A stretch of 64,000 nucleotides of DNA from the NCBI RefSeq assembly GCF_000336575.1, contig NZ_AOPO01000005.1:248001-312000 (forward strand), written 5' to 3'. Positions within the stretch are counted from its first letter, which is position 1. Each line of letters starts with the position of its first letter. The translations under genes were made by a program, and so were the position numbers. Below, piece after piece: positions 16,450 through 25,665 of the stretch. The stretch is from Vreelandella titanicae BH1 (lineage in GTDB: Bacteria > Pseudomonadota > Gammaproteobacteria > Pseudomonadales > Halomonadaceae). A model generated the notes under the pieces. The model did no database searches and was not told where the DNA came from. It worked only from the letters and a program-made list of their open reading frames with translations.

Positions 16450-17412
16450 ATGAGCCATCCTATGGATAAATTTGAGGTAAAGCTGGATCAGGCGGCCAGA
16501 GCCGCGTGGATGTCCTATGTAGGTGGAATGACTCAGGATGAGATCGCCAGCCAACTGGGTGTCTCAAGACCCGGTGTGCAGCGTTTATTGGCGTTGGCTC
16601 GCCAGGAGGGGTTAGTCAAAGTACATATTGATCATCCTATCTCTAACTGTATGGCGCTGGGCAGCACGCTGCGTGATCACTTTGGCTTGACCTTCTGTGA
16701 AGTGGTACCTGCCGATAGCCACGCAGCCGACGGCGCCGCCTCCTACCTGGCAGTCGCCGCTGCCGAGCGCATTGCGCAGCTGGTTGAACGCATCGAACCG
16801 TTGACTCTGTCGCTAGGCACCGGGCGTTCGGTGCGGGCAGCGGTGGAAGCACTTAGTCGTGTTGAGCGGCCCCAGCATCGCTTTGTGTCGCTGGTGGGTA
16901 ATGTCGCCCGAGATGGTTCGGCCAACCGCTACGATGCAGTAATGGTGATGGCGGATAAAACCGGTGGTGAGCGCTTTTTACTGCCCGCGCCGGTGGTGGC
17001 AGAGTCGCTGGCTGAAAAAGAGGCAATGCTGGCCCAGCGTCTCTTTACGGCGATTGCCGATGTGGCGCGGCAGTCAGAAGCTGCCTTTATCGGCGTTGGG
17101 CGCATCGACCGCCAGGCCACGCTGTTTCAAGACCATTTTATTAGCGAAAGCGAGCTGGATGAACTGCTGGGACTGAAAGCGGTAGGGGAGTTGCTAGGCT
17201 GGCCGCTGAACCGTGACGGCGAGGTGATCGACTGTTCGATTACGCGGCGAGTTACCAGCCTTCCCCTGGAACGTTTTGGTAAGCATCATATGGTGGCGAT
17301 TGCCGGTGGCCGCGAAAAAGCCCCGGCGATTCACGCCGCGTTGCGCGGCGGCTGGCTGAAGGGCTTGGTGACTGACGAAGTGGCTGCTCGGCAGATCGTT
17401 GAAGCACTCTAG
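16450..17412 (+). CDS. SorC-family transcriptional regulator of the polyol operon
   Basis: Sugar-responsive regulator with an N-terminal HTH (about residues 22-58; GGMTQDEIASQLGVSRPGVQ) and a SorC/DeoR-type effector domain (LSLGTGRSVRAAVEAL, then FISESELDELLGLKAVGELLG). Homologs SmoC or DalR control sorbitol, mannitol or arabitol operons and use a sugar or its phosphate as effector. It stands directly ahead of the transporter genes. 320 residues. Its stop codon lies in a 19-bp imperfect tandem duplication (17407-17444). Confidence 0.87.
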   Translation: MSHPMDKFEVKLDQAARAAWMSYVGGMTQDEIASQLGVSRPGVQRLLALARQEGLVKVHIDHPISNCMALGSTLRDHFGLTFCEVVPADSHAADGAASYLAVAAAERIAQLVERIEPLTLSLGTGRSVRAAVEALSRVERPQHRFVSLVGNVARDGSANRYDAVMVMADKTGGERFLLPAPVVAESLAEKEAMLAQRLFTAIADVARQSEAAFIGVGRIDRQATLFQDHFISESELDELLGLKAVGELLGWPLNRDGEVIDCSITRRVTSLPLERFGKHHMVAIAGGREKAPAIHAALRGGWLKGLVTDEVAARQIVEAL

Positions 17413-17531
17413 GGCTTTCAAACCGCTCTAGGTCTTTAAAACCTAAGTGGGTGCACTGCAACATGCGTTAGGGGTAATGAATTAGCGTAAAGTCTAAGCT
17501 AATCGGCTTTGCTTTTTTTGGGCTTACGTAC

Positions 17532-17554
17532 GATCATTTGTTCGATAGATGATC
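17532..17554. promoter_or_regulatory. Candidate operator for the SorC-family regulator
   Basis: Dyad GATCAT-N11-ATGATC, 51 bases before the binding-protein start and in the 192-bp gap after the regulator gene. Another GATCAA follows at 17559-17564. Position suggests control of the polyol operon; binding is unproven. Confidence 0.4.
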
Positions 17555-17604
17555 AATAAGATCAAGGCGACAACAATGCCAATACCAGCCCATAGGAGTG
17601 CTTT

Positions 17605-18924
17605 ATGCGACTCGCACGTCACTTGCCCGTTACCACGCTAGCGGCCGCCATTGCCATGTCGGGCCATGCCCAGGCGCAAACCGAAATTACCGTGGCTACG
17701 GTCAATAACAACGATATGGTGATCATGCAGAGCCTCACCGAGGCTTTCGAAGAAGCTCACCCCGATATCACCCTGGACTGGGTGGTGCTCGAGGAGAACG
17801 TGCTACGTCAGCGGATGACCACCGATATTGCCACCGATGGCGGCCAGTTCGACGTGATGACCATCGGCACTTACGAAGTGCCTATCTGGGCAGAGCGCGG
17901 CTGGCTGTCTCCCCTGAATAACCTGCCCGACGACTATAACGAAGACGATCTACTGACCTCAGTGCGCGATGGTTTGAGCTTGGATGGCACGTTGCATGCG
18001 CTGCCTTTCTACGCCGAAAGCTCAATGATGTACTACCGTCAGGATCTGTTTGAGAAAGCGGGTATTGAAATGAGCGATCAGCCCACTTGGGAAGAGGTGC
18101 GTGAGTGGGCGGGCGAGCTGCACGGCAGTGAAGAGGGGGTAGCAGGGATCTGCCTGCGTGGTAAACCAGGTTGGGGCGAAAACATGGCCTTTGTTTCCAC
18201 CCTGGTGAATACCTACGGCGGTCGCTGGTTTGACGAAGAGTGGAACCCTGAACTCAACTCTGAAGCCTGGGTCAACGCTATCCAGTTCTATGTCGATCTG
18301 CTCAACGACTACGGCCCGCCAGGCGCTAGCTCCAACGGCTTTAACGAAAACCTGGCGCTGTTCTCCCGCGGTAATTGCGCGATGTGGGTAGATGCCACCT
18401 CGGCAGCGGGCAAGCTGTATGACGGCAATGAGTCCGATGTGGCGGACAGCTTAGGCTTTGCCCCAGCACCCGTGGCAGAAACACCCAAAGGCTCACACTG
18501 GTTGTGGTCCTGGGCGCTAGCTATCCCAGCCTCTTCAGAGAATCAGGAAGCGGCGCTTGAGTTTATTACCTGGGCGACCTCGCAAGAGTACATTGAGCTG
18601 GTCGGTGAAACCGAAGGCTGGACCAGTGTCCCCCCCGGTACTCGTGAGTCGACCTACGCCAATGAGCAGTACACCGAAGCAGCCCCCTTTGCAGACTTCG
18701 TGCTGAAGGCTATTCAAGACGCCGATCCTACCGACTCCACCCTGGAACCCAATCCCTATGTGGGCGTGCAGTTTGTGGGCATTCCAGAGTTCCAGTCGAT
18801 CGGCACTCAGGTAGGCCAAACCATTGCCGCGGCGTTGACCGGTGACACCACGGTGGAGCAGGCGCTAGACAGTGCTCAGCGTGCCACCGAACGCACCATG
18901 CAGCGTGCCGGTTATCTAGACTGA
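17605..18924 (+). CDS. smoE: ABC transporter substrate-binding protein for sorbitol/mannitol
   Basis: Periplasmic receptor of cluster D (MalE-like), 439 residues, with a signal peptide (1-24, ending AQA) before TEITVATVNNNDMVIMQ. The closing DATSAAGKLYDG, PKGSHWLWSWALAIPASS and YVGVQFVGIPEFQSIGT segments are as in SmoE/MtlE proteins. AGGAG lies 6 bases upstream of the start. First gene of the transport part; a short hairpin follows its stop (18937-18963). Confidence 0.9.
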   Translation: MRLARHLPVTTLAAAIAMSGHAQAQTEITVATVNNNDMVIMQSLTEAFEEAHPDITLDWVVLEENVLRQRMTTDIATDGGQFDVMTIGTYEVPIWAERGWLSPLNNLPDDYNEDDLLTSVRDGLSLDGTLHALPFYAESSMMYYRQDLFEKAGIEMSDQPTWEEVREWAGELHGSEEGVAGICLRGKPGWGENMAFVSTLVNTYGGRWFDEEWNPELNSEAWVNAIQFYVDLLNDYGPPGASSNGFNENLALFSRGNCAMWVDATSAAGKLYDGNESDVADSLGFAPAPVAETPKGSHWLWSWALAIPASSENQEAALEFITWATSQEYIELVGETEGWTSVPPGTRESTYANEQYTEAAPFADFVLKAIQDADPTDSTLEPNPYVGVQFVGIPEFQSIGTQVGQTIAAALTGDTTVEQALDSAQRATERTMQRAGYLD

Positions 18925-18936
18925 TGTGACCCGCAG

Positions 18937-18963
18937 TGCCTGCCTTGGCTAACCCGGCAGGCA
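18937..18963 (+). other. Intercistronic hairpin after smoE
   Basis: Perfect 8-bp stem TGCCTGCC/GGCAGGCA with an 11-base loop and no T-run, in the 70-bp gap between receptor and permease genes. The position equals that of the hairpin after dctP at 6025-6054. Confidence 0.6.
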
Positions 18964-18994
18964 TTGCCCCCACACTGTTTCTGCAGGTATTTCC

Positions 18995-19885
18995 ATGAAT
19001 AAAACACGTGCTTCTGGCCGGACGGTCGGCGGGCTACGGACGCTTTCGCTTCAAGCGCCTGCTGTAACGTTGCTATTGCTTTGGATGATTGTGCCACTGG
19101 GTATGACGCTATGGTTCTCCTTCCAGCGTTATAACCTGCTAATGCCCGGTATGACTGGCTTTGCCGGGTTGGAAAACTATGAATACCTTCTCACCGACCC
19201 TGCCCTTTGGGCCGCTATGGGCAACACGCTGCTGCTGGTGGGATGGGTACTGGCGATTACCGTGGTGGGCGGTACCCTGCTGGCGGTGCTGTTTCAGCAG
19301 GAGTTTGCGGGGCGCGGGATCGCTCGTGTGCTGGCGATCTCACCGTTTTTTGTAATGCCCACCGTGAGTGCCCTGGTGTGGAAAAACATGATGATGCATC
19401 CCTCTAACGGGGTGCTGGCGTGGCTGTCTGAGTCCATTGGCCTGCCCGCTGTCGATTGGTTCTCCTCGCTGCCGCTAACGTCAATTGTGATCATCGTTGC
19501 ATGGCAGTGGCTGCCGTTTGCACTGCTGATTCTGCTCACTGCTATGCAGTCGCTGGATGAGGATCAGGTGGAAGCGGCGCGGATGGACGGCGCGGGGCCG
19601 GTGGCGATTTTCTTCTTTATCACTCTGCCGCATCTAAAGCGTGCCATCAGCGTGGTGATCATGATTGAGATGATCTTCCTGCTGACCATCTTTGCCGAAA
19701 TTTTCGTCACCACCTCCGGTGGGCCTGGCTTGGCGACGACCAATCTGGCTTACCTGATTTACATTCGTGCGTTGCTGGATTTTGACGTAGGCACTGCCTC
19801 CGCCGGTGGGGTGATTGCGATCATTCTCGCCAATATCGTGGCGATCTTCCTGGTTCGTATGGTAGCCAAGAACCTGGAAGATTAG
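18995..19885 (+). CDS. smoF: Polyol ABC transporter permease SmoF
   Basis: MalF-type inner-membrane permease, 296 residues with six transmembrane segments. The EAA loop reads EAARMDGAGPVAIFFFITLPHL (about residues 190-211), the contact site for the ATPase. Its terminal part GGPGLATTNLAYLIY is typical of sugar permeases with lost ligand-specific P2 loop. It follows smoE and precedes smoG by 29 bp. Confidence 0.9.
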   Translation: MNKTRASGRTVGGLRTLSLQAPAVTLLLLWMIVPLGMTLWFSFQRYNLLMPGMTGFAGLENYEYLLTDPALWAAMGNTLLLVGWVLAITVVGGTLLAVLFQQEFAGRGIARVLAISPFFVMPTVSALVWKNMMMHPSNGVLAWLSESIGLPAVDWFSSLPLTSIVIIVAWQWLPFALLILLTAMQSLDEDQVEAARMDGAGPVAIFFFITLPHLKRAISVVIMIEMIFLLTIFAEIFVTTSGGPGLATTNLAYLIYIRALLDFDVGTASAGGVIAIILANIVAIFLVRMVAKNLED

Positions 19886-19914
19886 ACCGGCACTTGTGTC
19901 TTGGGAGTACTTCG

Positions 19915-20781
19915 ATGACAACATTAAGTTCCAAAACCGCAGCGCCACGCTCGGTGTCAGGGTGGCGGTCGACGCAAAGCAAGCGCATCTTGCTGACACT
20001 TTTGGGGTGGTCGGTGGCGCTGGTGATCTTCTTTCCGATTTTCTGGATGATCCTGACTGGCTTTAAAACGGAAACAGCGGCGATTGCCGACCCCTCGCTG
20101 ATTTTTTCGCCCACCTTAGAGAGCTACCAGGATGTGCACGCGCGTTCCGGCTATGCACGCTTTGCGCTCAACAGCGTTGCGGTGGCATTTGGCTCAACGT
20201 TCTTCGCGCTGCTGATTGCGATTCCTTCAGCTTACGCCATGGCCTTTTTGCCCACTAAACGCACCAAAGGCACGCTGCTGTGGATGCTCTCTACCAAAAT
20301 GCTGCCCTCGGTGGGTGTGCTGGTGCCGATTTATCTCATTTTCCGTGACGTTGGGCTGCTCGACACCCGCACCGGGTTAATCATCATCTATACCCTGATG
20401 AACCTGCCGATTGTGGTGTGGATGCTCTACACCTTCTTCAAGGATATGCCCAAAGACATTCTTGAAGCAGGGCGTATGGACGGCGCCTCCACCTTCCAGG
20501 AAGTGTTCTTTCTGCTGCTGCCACTCACGCTGCCGGGTATCGCCTCAACGGGCCTGCTATCGGTCATTTTGAGTTGGAACGAGGCGTTCTGGAGTCTCAA
20601 CCTAACGACCTCAAGTGCTGCGCCGTTAACCGCCTATATCGCCTCATTCTCAAGCCCTGAGGGGCTGTTCTGGGCCAAATTGTCCGCCGCTTCCACCATG
20701 GCGATTGCGCCGATTTTGATACTTGGTTGGATGACCCAAAAACAAATGGTACGTGGCCTGACCTTTGGTGCCGTCAAGTAA
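19915..20781 (+). CDS. smoG: Polyol ABC transporter permease SmoG
   Basis: MalG-type permease, 288 residues, six transmembrane segments. EAA loop EAGRMDGASTFQEVFFLLLP near residues 183-202. The ATG at 19915 is chosen because GGGAG lies 7 bases upstream; an ATG 21 bases earlier is too close to the smoF stop. The C-terminus LGWMTQKQMVRGLTFGAVK is the family signature that ends such permeases. Confidence 0.9.
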   Translation: MTTLSSKTAAPRSVSGWRSTQSKRILLTLLGWSVALVIFFPIFWMILTGFKTETAAIADPSLIFSPTLESYQDVHARSGYARFALNSVAVAFGSTFFALLIAIPSAYAMAFLPTKRTKGTLLWMLSTKMLPSVGVLVPIYLIFRDVGLLDTRTGLIIIYTLMNLPIVVWMLYTFFKDMPKDILEAGRMDGASTFQEVFFLLLPLTLPGIASTGLLSVILSWNEAFWSLNLTTSSAAPLTAYIASFSSPEGLFWAKLSAASTMAIAPILILGWMTQKQMVRGLTFGAVK

Positions 20782-20793
20782 AGGATATTCCTC

Positions 20794-21945
20794 ATGGCAA
20801 CACTACAACTGAACAATATTACCAAGCGTTTCGGCGACACCGAGGTGATCAAGGGCATCGATCTTGAGGTCAATGACCGAGAGTTTGTGGTCTTCGTTGG
20901 TCCCTCCGGCTGCGGTAAATCGACCCTGATGCGTATGATCGCCGGGCTGGAAAGTGCGACCGACGGTGATATTTTGATCGACGGACAGCGCATCAATGAC
21001 GTTGGCCCCGCCGACCGTGGCCTCGCCATGGTGTTTCAGAGCTACGCGCTTTACCCGCATATGACGGTCGAGGGCAACATGGGCTTCAGCATGCGCCTGG
21101 CCGGGGTGCCCAAGGAAGAGCGACGCGCCAAGGTGCTGGAGGCGGCCAAAATTCTGCAGCTGGAGCCGCTGTTAGACCGCAAGCCCAAAGCGCTCTCCGG
21201 CGGTCAGCGCCAGCGGGTGGCGATTGGTCGGGCGATTGTGCGTAACCCCAGCATCTTTCTGTTCGACGAGCCGCTCTCCAACCTGGATGCCGCGCTGCGG
21301 GTGCAGATGCGTATCGAGCTGGCGCGTCTGCACGATGAGCTGGACGCCACCATGATCTACGTCACCCACGACCAGATCGAAGCCATGACCATGGCGGATA
21401 AAATCGTCGTGCTCCACGACGGTGTGGTCGAGCAGGTGGGCTCGCCCATGGCGCTCTACCATCATCCGCGCAATCGCTTTGTAGCAGGTTTTATCGGCTC
21501 GCCGAAAATGAACTTTCTGTCGGTAACGCTGACCAGCGTTTCGCCTGAAGGCGTGGGGATTCGTATGCCCGGCGGCGGTGAACGCAGCGTGCCGGTGGAC
21601 GGTCAGCACCTGGAGGCCAACGCCCCTCTTGAGCTGGGTGTTCGCCCGGAACACTTAGTGCTCGAAGAGCAGGGGCCCCTGAGCGGCGAGATCAAAGTGC
21701 TGGAGCGGCTAGGTGGCCAAACCTCGCTCTATGTCCAGATGGACGACGAACTCATCACGATTATGGCCGATGGCGACGTGGCCTATCGGGTCAACGATAC
21801 GGTGCATTTCGGCTTTGCCCCCGAGCGCGCCCACCTGTTTGACGCTGGCGGCCTGGCCTTGCCCAGCTTGCAACAGCACCCCTTGGCAGGGCTAACCCGA
21901 CACGATAACCGCGCGCCCGGTTCGCCTTCTGAGGAGCCTGCATGA
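20794..21945 (+). CDS. smoK: Polyol ABC transporter ATP-binding protein SmoK
   Basis: MalK/UgpC-type ATPase, 383 residues. Walker A GPSGCGKST, Q-loop VFQSYALYPH, signature LSGGQRQRVAIGRA and Walker B SIFLFDEPLSNLD are all intact. The C-terminal third is the OB-fold regulatory domain (about 235-370; ELGVRPEHLVL, FAPERAHLF). The stop overlaps the HAD gene by 4 bp. Confidence 0.93.
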   Translation: MATLQLNNITKRFGDTEVIKGIDLEVNDREFVVFVGPSGCGKSTLMRMIAGLESATDGDILIDGQRINDVGPADRGLAMVFQSYALYPHMTVEGNMGFSMRLAGVPKEERRAKVLEAAKILQLEPLLDRKPKALSGGQRQRVAIGRAIVRNPSIFLFDEPLSNLDAALRVQMRIELARLHDELDATMIYVTHDQIEAMTMADKIVVLHDGVVEQVGSPMALYHHPRNRFVAGFIGSPKMNFLSVTLTSVSPEGVGIRMPGGGERSVPVDGQHLEANAPLELGVRPEHLVLEEQGPLSGEIKVLERLGGQTSLYVQMDDELITIMADGDVAYRVNDTVHFGFAPERAHLFDAGGLALPSLQQHPLAGLTRHDNRAPGSPSEEPA

Positions 21946-22625
21946 GGACACTCATCTTTGACTGTGATGGCGTGCTGGTCGACAGCGAGGCGCTGGCTGA
22001 AGGTACGCTGGTGGAGTATCTCTCCCGCTGGCTGCCCGATCTGAATATCGACCAGGAACTAGGCCAAGCGCTGGGGATGACCACGGCGGCTATTCTCGCT
22101 CATCTCGAAGCGTTAAGCGCCCACACGCTGCCGTCTGATGCCACCGAACAGGTAGATACCGCTATCGAGGCCCGCTTGGCGCAGGAGCTTAAAGCTATAG
22201 ACGGAGCCGACAAGGCGATTCGTGGCATTACCTTGGAAAAGGCGGTGGTTTCCAACAGTCGACGCAGTCGCGTATTGGCATCACTGGCAAGCACAGGGTT
22301 GGCCGATGCGTTTGGCGAGGTGCCCATTTTTACCGCTGATCAGGTAGCGCATCCCAAGCCCGACCCCGCACTCTACCGATTGGCGGCATCCCATTTAGGC
22401 CAAGTGCCGCGTGACTGTCTAGTGGTAGAAGATAGCGTGGCCGGGGTGACGGCCGCCCGTGCTGCAGGTATGTGCGTGATTGGGTTTGTCGGCGCCAGCC
22501 ATGTGGATGTTGATCAAGCGGCGCGCCTTACTCAAGTCGGTGCCTGGCGTATTTTAGAGCATATGCACGGCCTGGAAGCCTTGGTGGACGAGTGGCAAGC
22601 CAAGGCTTCCAGCTGTTCGCCTTAA
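21942..22625 (+). CDS. HAD-family phosphatase
   Basis: HAD hydrolase of subfamily IA, 227 residues. Motif I FDCDGVLVDSEA (nucleophile Asp9 region), motif II VVSNSRRSRV, motif III HPKPDPALYRLA and acidic motif VVEDSVAGVTAARAAG are all present. It overlaps smoK by ATGA. Homologs in polyol operons may dephosphorylate sugar or polyol phosphates formed by side reactions; the actual substrate is not known. Confidence 0.88.
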   Translation: MRTLIFDCDGVLVDSEALAEGTLVEYLSRWLPDLNIDQELGQALGMTTAAILAHLEALSAHTLPSDATEQVDTAIEARLAQELKAIDGADKAIRGITLEKAVVSNSRRSRVLASLASTGLADAFGEVPIFTADQVAHPKPDPALYRLAASHLGQVPRDCLVVEDSVAGVTAARAAGMCVIGFVGASHVDVDQAARLTQVGAWRILEHMHGLEALVDEWQAKASSCSP

Positions 22626-22638
22626 CGAGAGCATAACG

Positions 22639-23424
22639 ATGAAACTAACCAATAAAATCGCGGTGATTACCGGTGGCGCGCGGGGCATCGGCCTAGCCAT
22701 TGCCCAGCGTTATTTAAGCGAAGGCGCCAGCGTGGTTGTGGCGGATATCGATCGGGGCGCTATTGATGATGCTTTAGCGACGCTGCAGCAACAGGCGCCT
22801 GCCGAAAAAGTGATGGGGGTTGAGCTGAACGTCTGCGATCAGACATCGATTGACGCCATGGTCAAAACGGTAATAGAGCGCTTCAGTGGTATCGATATTT
22901 TGGTCAACAACGCTGCCATCTTTGATATGGCGCCGGTGCTTGAGGTGACCGAGGAAAGCTTTGATAAGCAGTTTGCGGTCAATACCAAAGGCATGTTTTT
23001 TACCCTGCAGGCGGTTGCCCGTTCGATGGTGGCCCGTGGTCAGGGGGGCAAAATTATCAATATGGCCTCCCAGGCAGGTCGCCGCGGTGAAGCCCTGGTA
23101 AGCGTTTACTGCGCCAGCAAAGCGGCTGTCATCAGCCTTACCCAATCCAGTGGTTTGGATCTCATCAAACACCGCATCAACGTCAACGGCATCGCCCCGG
23201 GCGTGGTGGATACGCCGATGTGGGAAGAGGTCGACGCGCTGTTTGCCCGTTTTGAAAACCGCCCGCTCGGTGAGAAGAAGCGCTTGGTGGGCGAGGCGGT
23301 GCCGTTTGGGCGTATGGGGCTTCCCGAAGACCACACCGGTGCGGCGCTGTTTTTGGCCAGCCAAGACAGTGATTACGTTGTTGCCCAGACACTCAATGTC
23401 GATGGCGGCAACTGGATGAGCTGA
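22639..23424 (+). CDS. smoS: Sorbitol dehydrogenase SmoS (SDR family)
   Basis: Short-chain dehydrogenase, 261 residues, expected to oxidise sorbitol (D-glucitol) to fructose with NAD+. Cofactor motif TGGARGIG at residues 12-19, the VNNAAIF segment, and the catalytic tetrad Ser in MASQAGRRG with YCASK. The length, the closing NVDGGNWMS and the operon position fit Rhodobacter SmoS. Galactitol or related polyols may also be used. Confidence 0.9.
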   Translation: MKLTNKIAVITGGARGIGLAIAQRYLSEGASVVVADIDRGAIDDALATLQQQAPAEKVMGVELNVCDQTSIDAMVKTVIERFSGIDILVNNAAIFDMAPVLEVTEESFDKQFAVNTKGMFFTLQAVARSMVARGQGGKIINMASQAGRRGEALVSVYCASKAAVISLTQSSGLDLIKHRINVNGIAPGVVDTPMWEEVDALFARFENRPLGEKKRLVGEAVPFGRMGLPEDHTGAALFLASQDSDYVVAQTLNVDGGNWMS

Positions 23425-23431
23425 GGTGGCC

Positions 23432-24052
23432 ATGACCCCTGATCTTGATACTTTAGCCCATCAGATTATTCGCGCCGCCGAAGGCGCCTCACGCTACCTG
23501 GTCGCGCTGGCAGGGCCGCCGGGGGCGGGGAAATCCTATCGCAGTGCTCAGCTCTGCGATGCCATTAATCAGCACCTGCCGGGCCAAGCTGGGCTAGTGC
23601 CCATGGATGGCTACCACTTCGATAACGCTGTGCTGGGCGAGCAGCAGGTGCCGGTAAAAGGCGCGCCCCATACCTTCGATGTAGAGGGGCTGCGCTGTGA
23701 CCTCGAACGCATCCGCCAAGGGGGTCATCCGGTAGCTGTACCGGTTTTTGACCGCCCGTTGGATCTAGCCCGTGCCGGTGGACGGCTAATCACCCTTGAG
23801 CAGCGCATCGTCATTGTCGAGGGCAACTACTTGCTGCTTGACCGCTCCCCCTGGCGTGAGCTGCGACCGCTGTTCGATTGGACGCTATATCTAGACGTTG
23901 ATGACGTCGTGTTGGTCGATCGACTGATCAATCGCTGGCTTGAGATGGGCCAGGATCGCACCGGTGCGCTGGAGCGGACCCACCACAAAGATATGCTTAA
24001 TGCTCAATTAGTGAAGAGTTGCTGTTTAACGCCTGACCAGCGCTGGCGCTAG
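23432..24052 (+). CDS. P-loop nucleoside/sugar kinase family protein
   Basis: Uridine kinase/phosphoribulokinase-fold kinase, about 206 residues. Walker A AGPPGAGKS (about 28-36), substrate loop PMDGYHFDNAVL and PHTFDVEGL, and lid region DRLINRWLEMGQD. A GTG at 23426 is an alternative start. Relatives accompany fructose/polyol uptake and some (FrcK type) phosphorylate fructose; here it could phosphorylate the fructose made by SmoS and MtlK. The C-terminal SCCLTPDQRWR is unlike my memory of relatives, though no frameshift is provable. Near its stop lie 6-bp and 14-bp tandem duplications. Confidence 0.75.
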   Translation: MTPDLDTLAHQIIRAAEGASRYLVALAGPPGAGKSYRSAQLCDAINQHLPGQAGLVPMDGYHFDNAVLGEQQVPVKGAPHTFDVEGLRCDLERIRQGGHPVAVPVFDRPLDLARAGGRLITLEQRIVIVEGNYLLLDRSPWRELRPLFDWTLYLDVDDVVLVDRLINRWLEMGQDRTGALERTHHKDMLNAQLVKSCCLTPDQRWR

Positions 24053-24159
24053 TACTAGTACTTTGTGTTAGCCCCTTTGTGTTAACCCATTGATAGCGTC
24101 ACTTGTTACCTGCCTTTATTCACCCCATCGCGCCAAGAAGGCCTTGGCTGGAGAGTCCC

Positions 24160-25665
24160 ATGACCCGACTTAACAATCACAACCTGGGCAAGCTAACCGA
24201 CGATGTTGCCAAATCTAATTACGTTGCCAAACCTCAATATGACCGCAAGACGCTCACCCCCGGCATCGTACATATTGGGGTAGGCGGCTTTCACCGCGCC
24301 CACCAAGCGATGTATCTGGATGCATTGATGAACCAGGGCGAAGCGCTGGATTGGGGCATTGTTGGTGTGGGCGTGATGCCCGGCGACAAACGCATGCAGC
24401 AGGCACTGGCAGCGCAGGACTATCTCTATACCCTGGTGGTCAAACACCCCGATGGCCAGTATGAGCCACGGGTCATTGGTAGTATGGTGAATTACCTGTT
24501 TGCACCGGAAGGCACTGAGACAGTTATCGAGCAGATGGCTGATCCGGCGATTCGCATTGTGTCATTGACGGTGACCGAAGGCGGTTACAATTTTCACCCG
24601 GTGAGCGGCGAATTCGACCTCGATAACCCCCAGGTACGCGCCGATCTTGCTAACCCCACCCAGCCCACCACCAGCTTCGGGCTGGTGGTGGAAGCGCTCG
24701 CCCGCCGCCGTGCGCGGGGTATCCCGCCATTTACCGTGATGTCTTGCGATAATATTCAAGGCAACGGCGACGTGGCCAAGCGCATGTTTGGCGCCTATGC
24801 CCTGGCGCGGGACGCCGAGTTAGGCGCTTGGCTTGCCCGTGAGGTGGCGTTTCCCAACGCCATGGTGGATCGCATTACTCCGGTGACGTCGCCCACGGAT
24901 ATTGATGAACTGAGTCAGCGCTTTGGCGTAGAGGACGCCTGGCCGGTAGTCTGCGAACCCTTCACCCAGTGGGTGTTGGAAGATCACTTCCCCCTTGGGC
25001 GTCCGGCGTTTGATAAAGTGGGTGTCCAAGTCGTGGAGGATGTCGAACCCTACGAACTGATGAAGCTGCGCCTGCTCAACGCCAGTCACCAGGCATTGAC
25101 CTATTTTGGCTATTTAGCCGGATACCGCTACGCCCATGAGGTGTGCCAAGATCCGCTATTCGTTGATTTTTTACTGGGCTATATGCGCGAAGAGGGCACG
25201 CCGACCTTGGAGCCGGTACCGGGGGTTGATTTGGAAACCTACCGATTAACGTTGATTGAGCGCTTCGCCAACCCGCAAATCAAAGATACCCTGGCACGGC
25301 TTTGCGCCGAGAGCTCTGACCGCATTCCTAAATGGTTAGTGCCGGTGATTCGCCAACAGTTGGCCCAGGGTGGAGAAATAGAGCGCAGCGCCGCCGTGGT
25401 GGCCAGCTGGGCGCGCTACGCTGAAGGGGTCGACGAGCAGGGCCAGTCCATTGATATCGTCGATCGCTTGAAAGCGCCGTTAATGGCGATTGCTGCCGAG
25501 AACCGCCAACGGCCAACGGCCTTTATCGAAAACCGCGAGCTGTTTGGTGACTTAATCGACAGCACTCGCTTTGTTGAAGCCTATTTAGCGGCCCTTAGTT
25601 CACTGCACGAACGTGGCGCACGCGCTACGCTAGAGGGTCTGGCGTCGTCCAAAGGAACAGTGTGA
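24160..25665 (+). CDS. mtlK: Mannitol/arabitol 2-dehydrogenase
   Basis: Long-chain polyol dehydrogenase (501 residues) that oxidises mannitol to fructose, or D-arabitol to D-xylulose. N-terminal NAD domain has VHIGVGGFHRAHQAMYLD (family-specific loop). The catalytic motif K-x4-N-x2-H is in KLRLLNASHQ. GGAGAG lies 4 bases before the ATG at 24160. Xylulokinase follows with 1-bp overlap, which favours a role with D-arabitol as well as mannitol. Confidence 0.9.
   Translation: MTRLNNHNLGKLTDDVAKSNYVAKPQYDRKTLTPGIVHIGVGGFHRAHQAMYLDALMNQGEALDWGIVGVGVMPGDKRMQQALAAQDYLYTLVVKHPDGQYEPRVIGSMVNYLFAPEGTETVIEQMADPAIRIVSLTVTEGGYNFHPVSGEFDLDNPQVRADLANPTQPTTSFGLVVEALARRRARGIPPFTVMSCDNIQGNGDVAKRMFGAYALARDAELGAWLAREVAFPNAMVDRITPVTSPTDIDELSQRFGVEDAWPVVCEPFTQWVLEDHFPLGRPAFDKVGVQVVEDVEPYELMKLRLLNASHQALTYFGYLAGYRYAHEVCQDPLFVDFLLGYMREEGTPTLEPVPGVDLETYRLTLIERFANPQIKDTLARLCAESSDRIPKWLVPVIRQQLAQGGEIERSAAVVASWARYAEGVDEQGQSIDIVDRLKAPLMAIAAENRQRPTAFIENRELFGDLIDSTRFVEAYLAALSSLHERGARATLEGLASSKGTV

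Noticed and set aside
22774..23433. 219-codon minus-strand open frame opposite smoS
   Set aside because: Antisense shadow of a certain SDR gene, His/Arg-rich with no family features.
23990..24052. Possible frameshift at the end of the P-loop kinase gene
   Set aside because: The C-terminus looks unusual, but the other frames give no better continuation and length is near normal.
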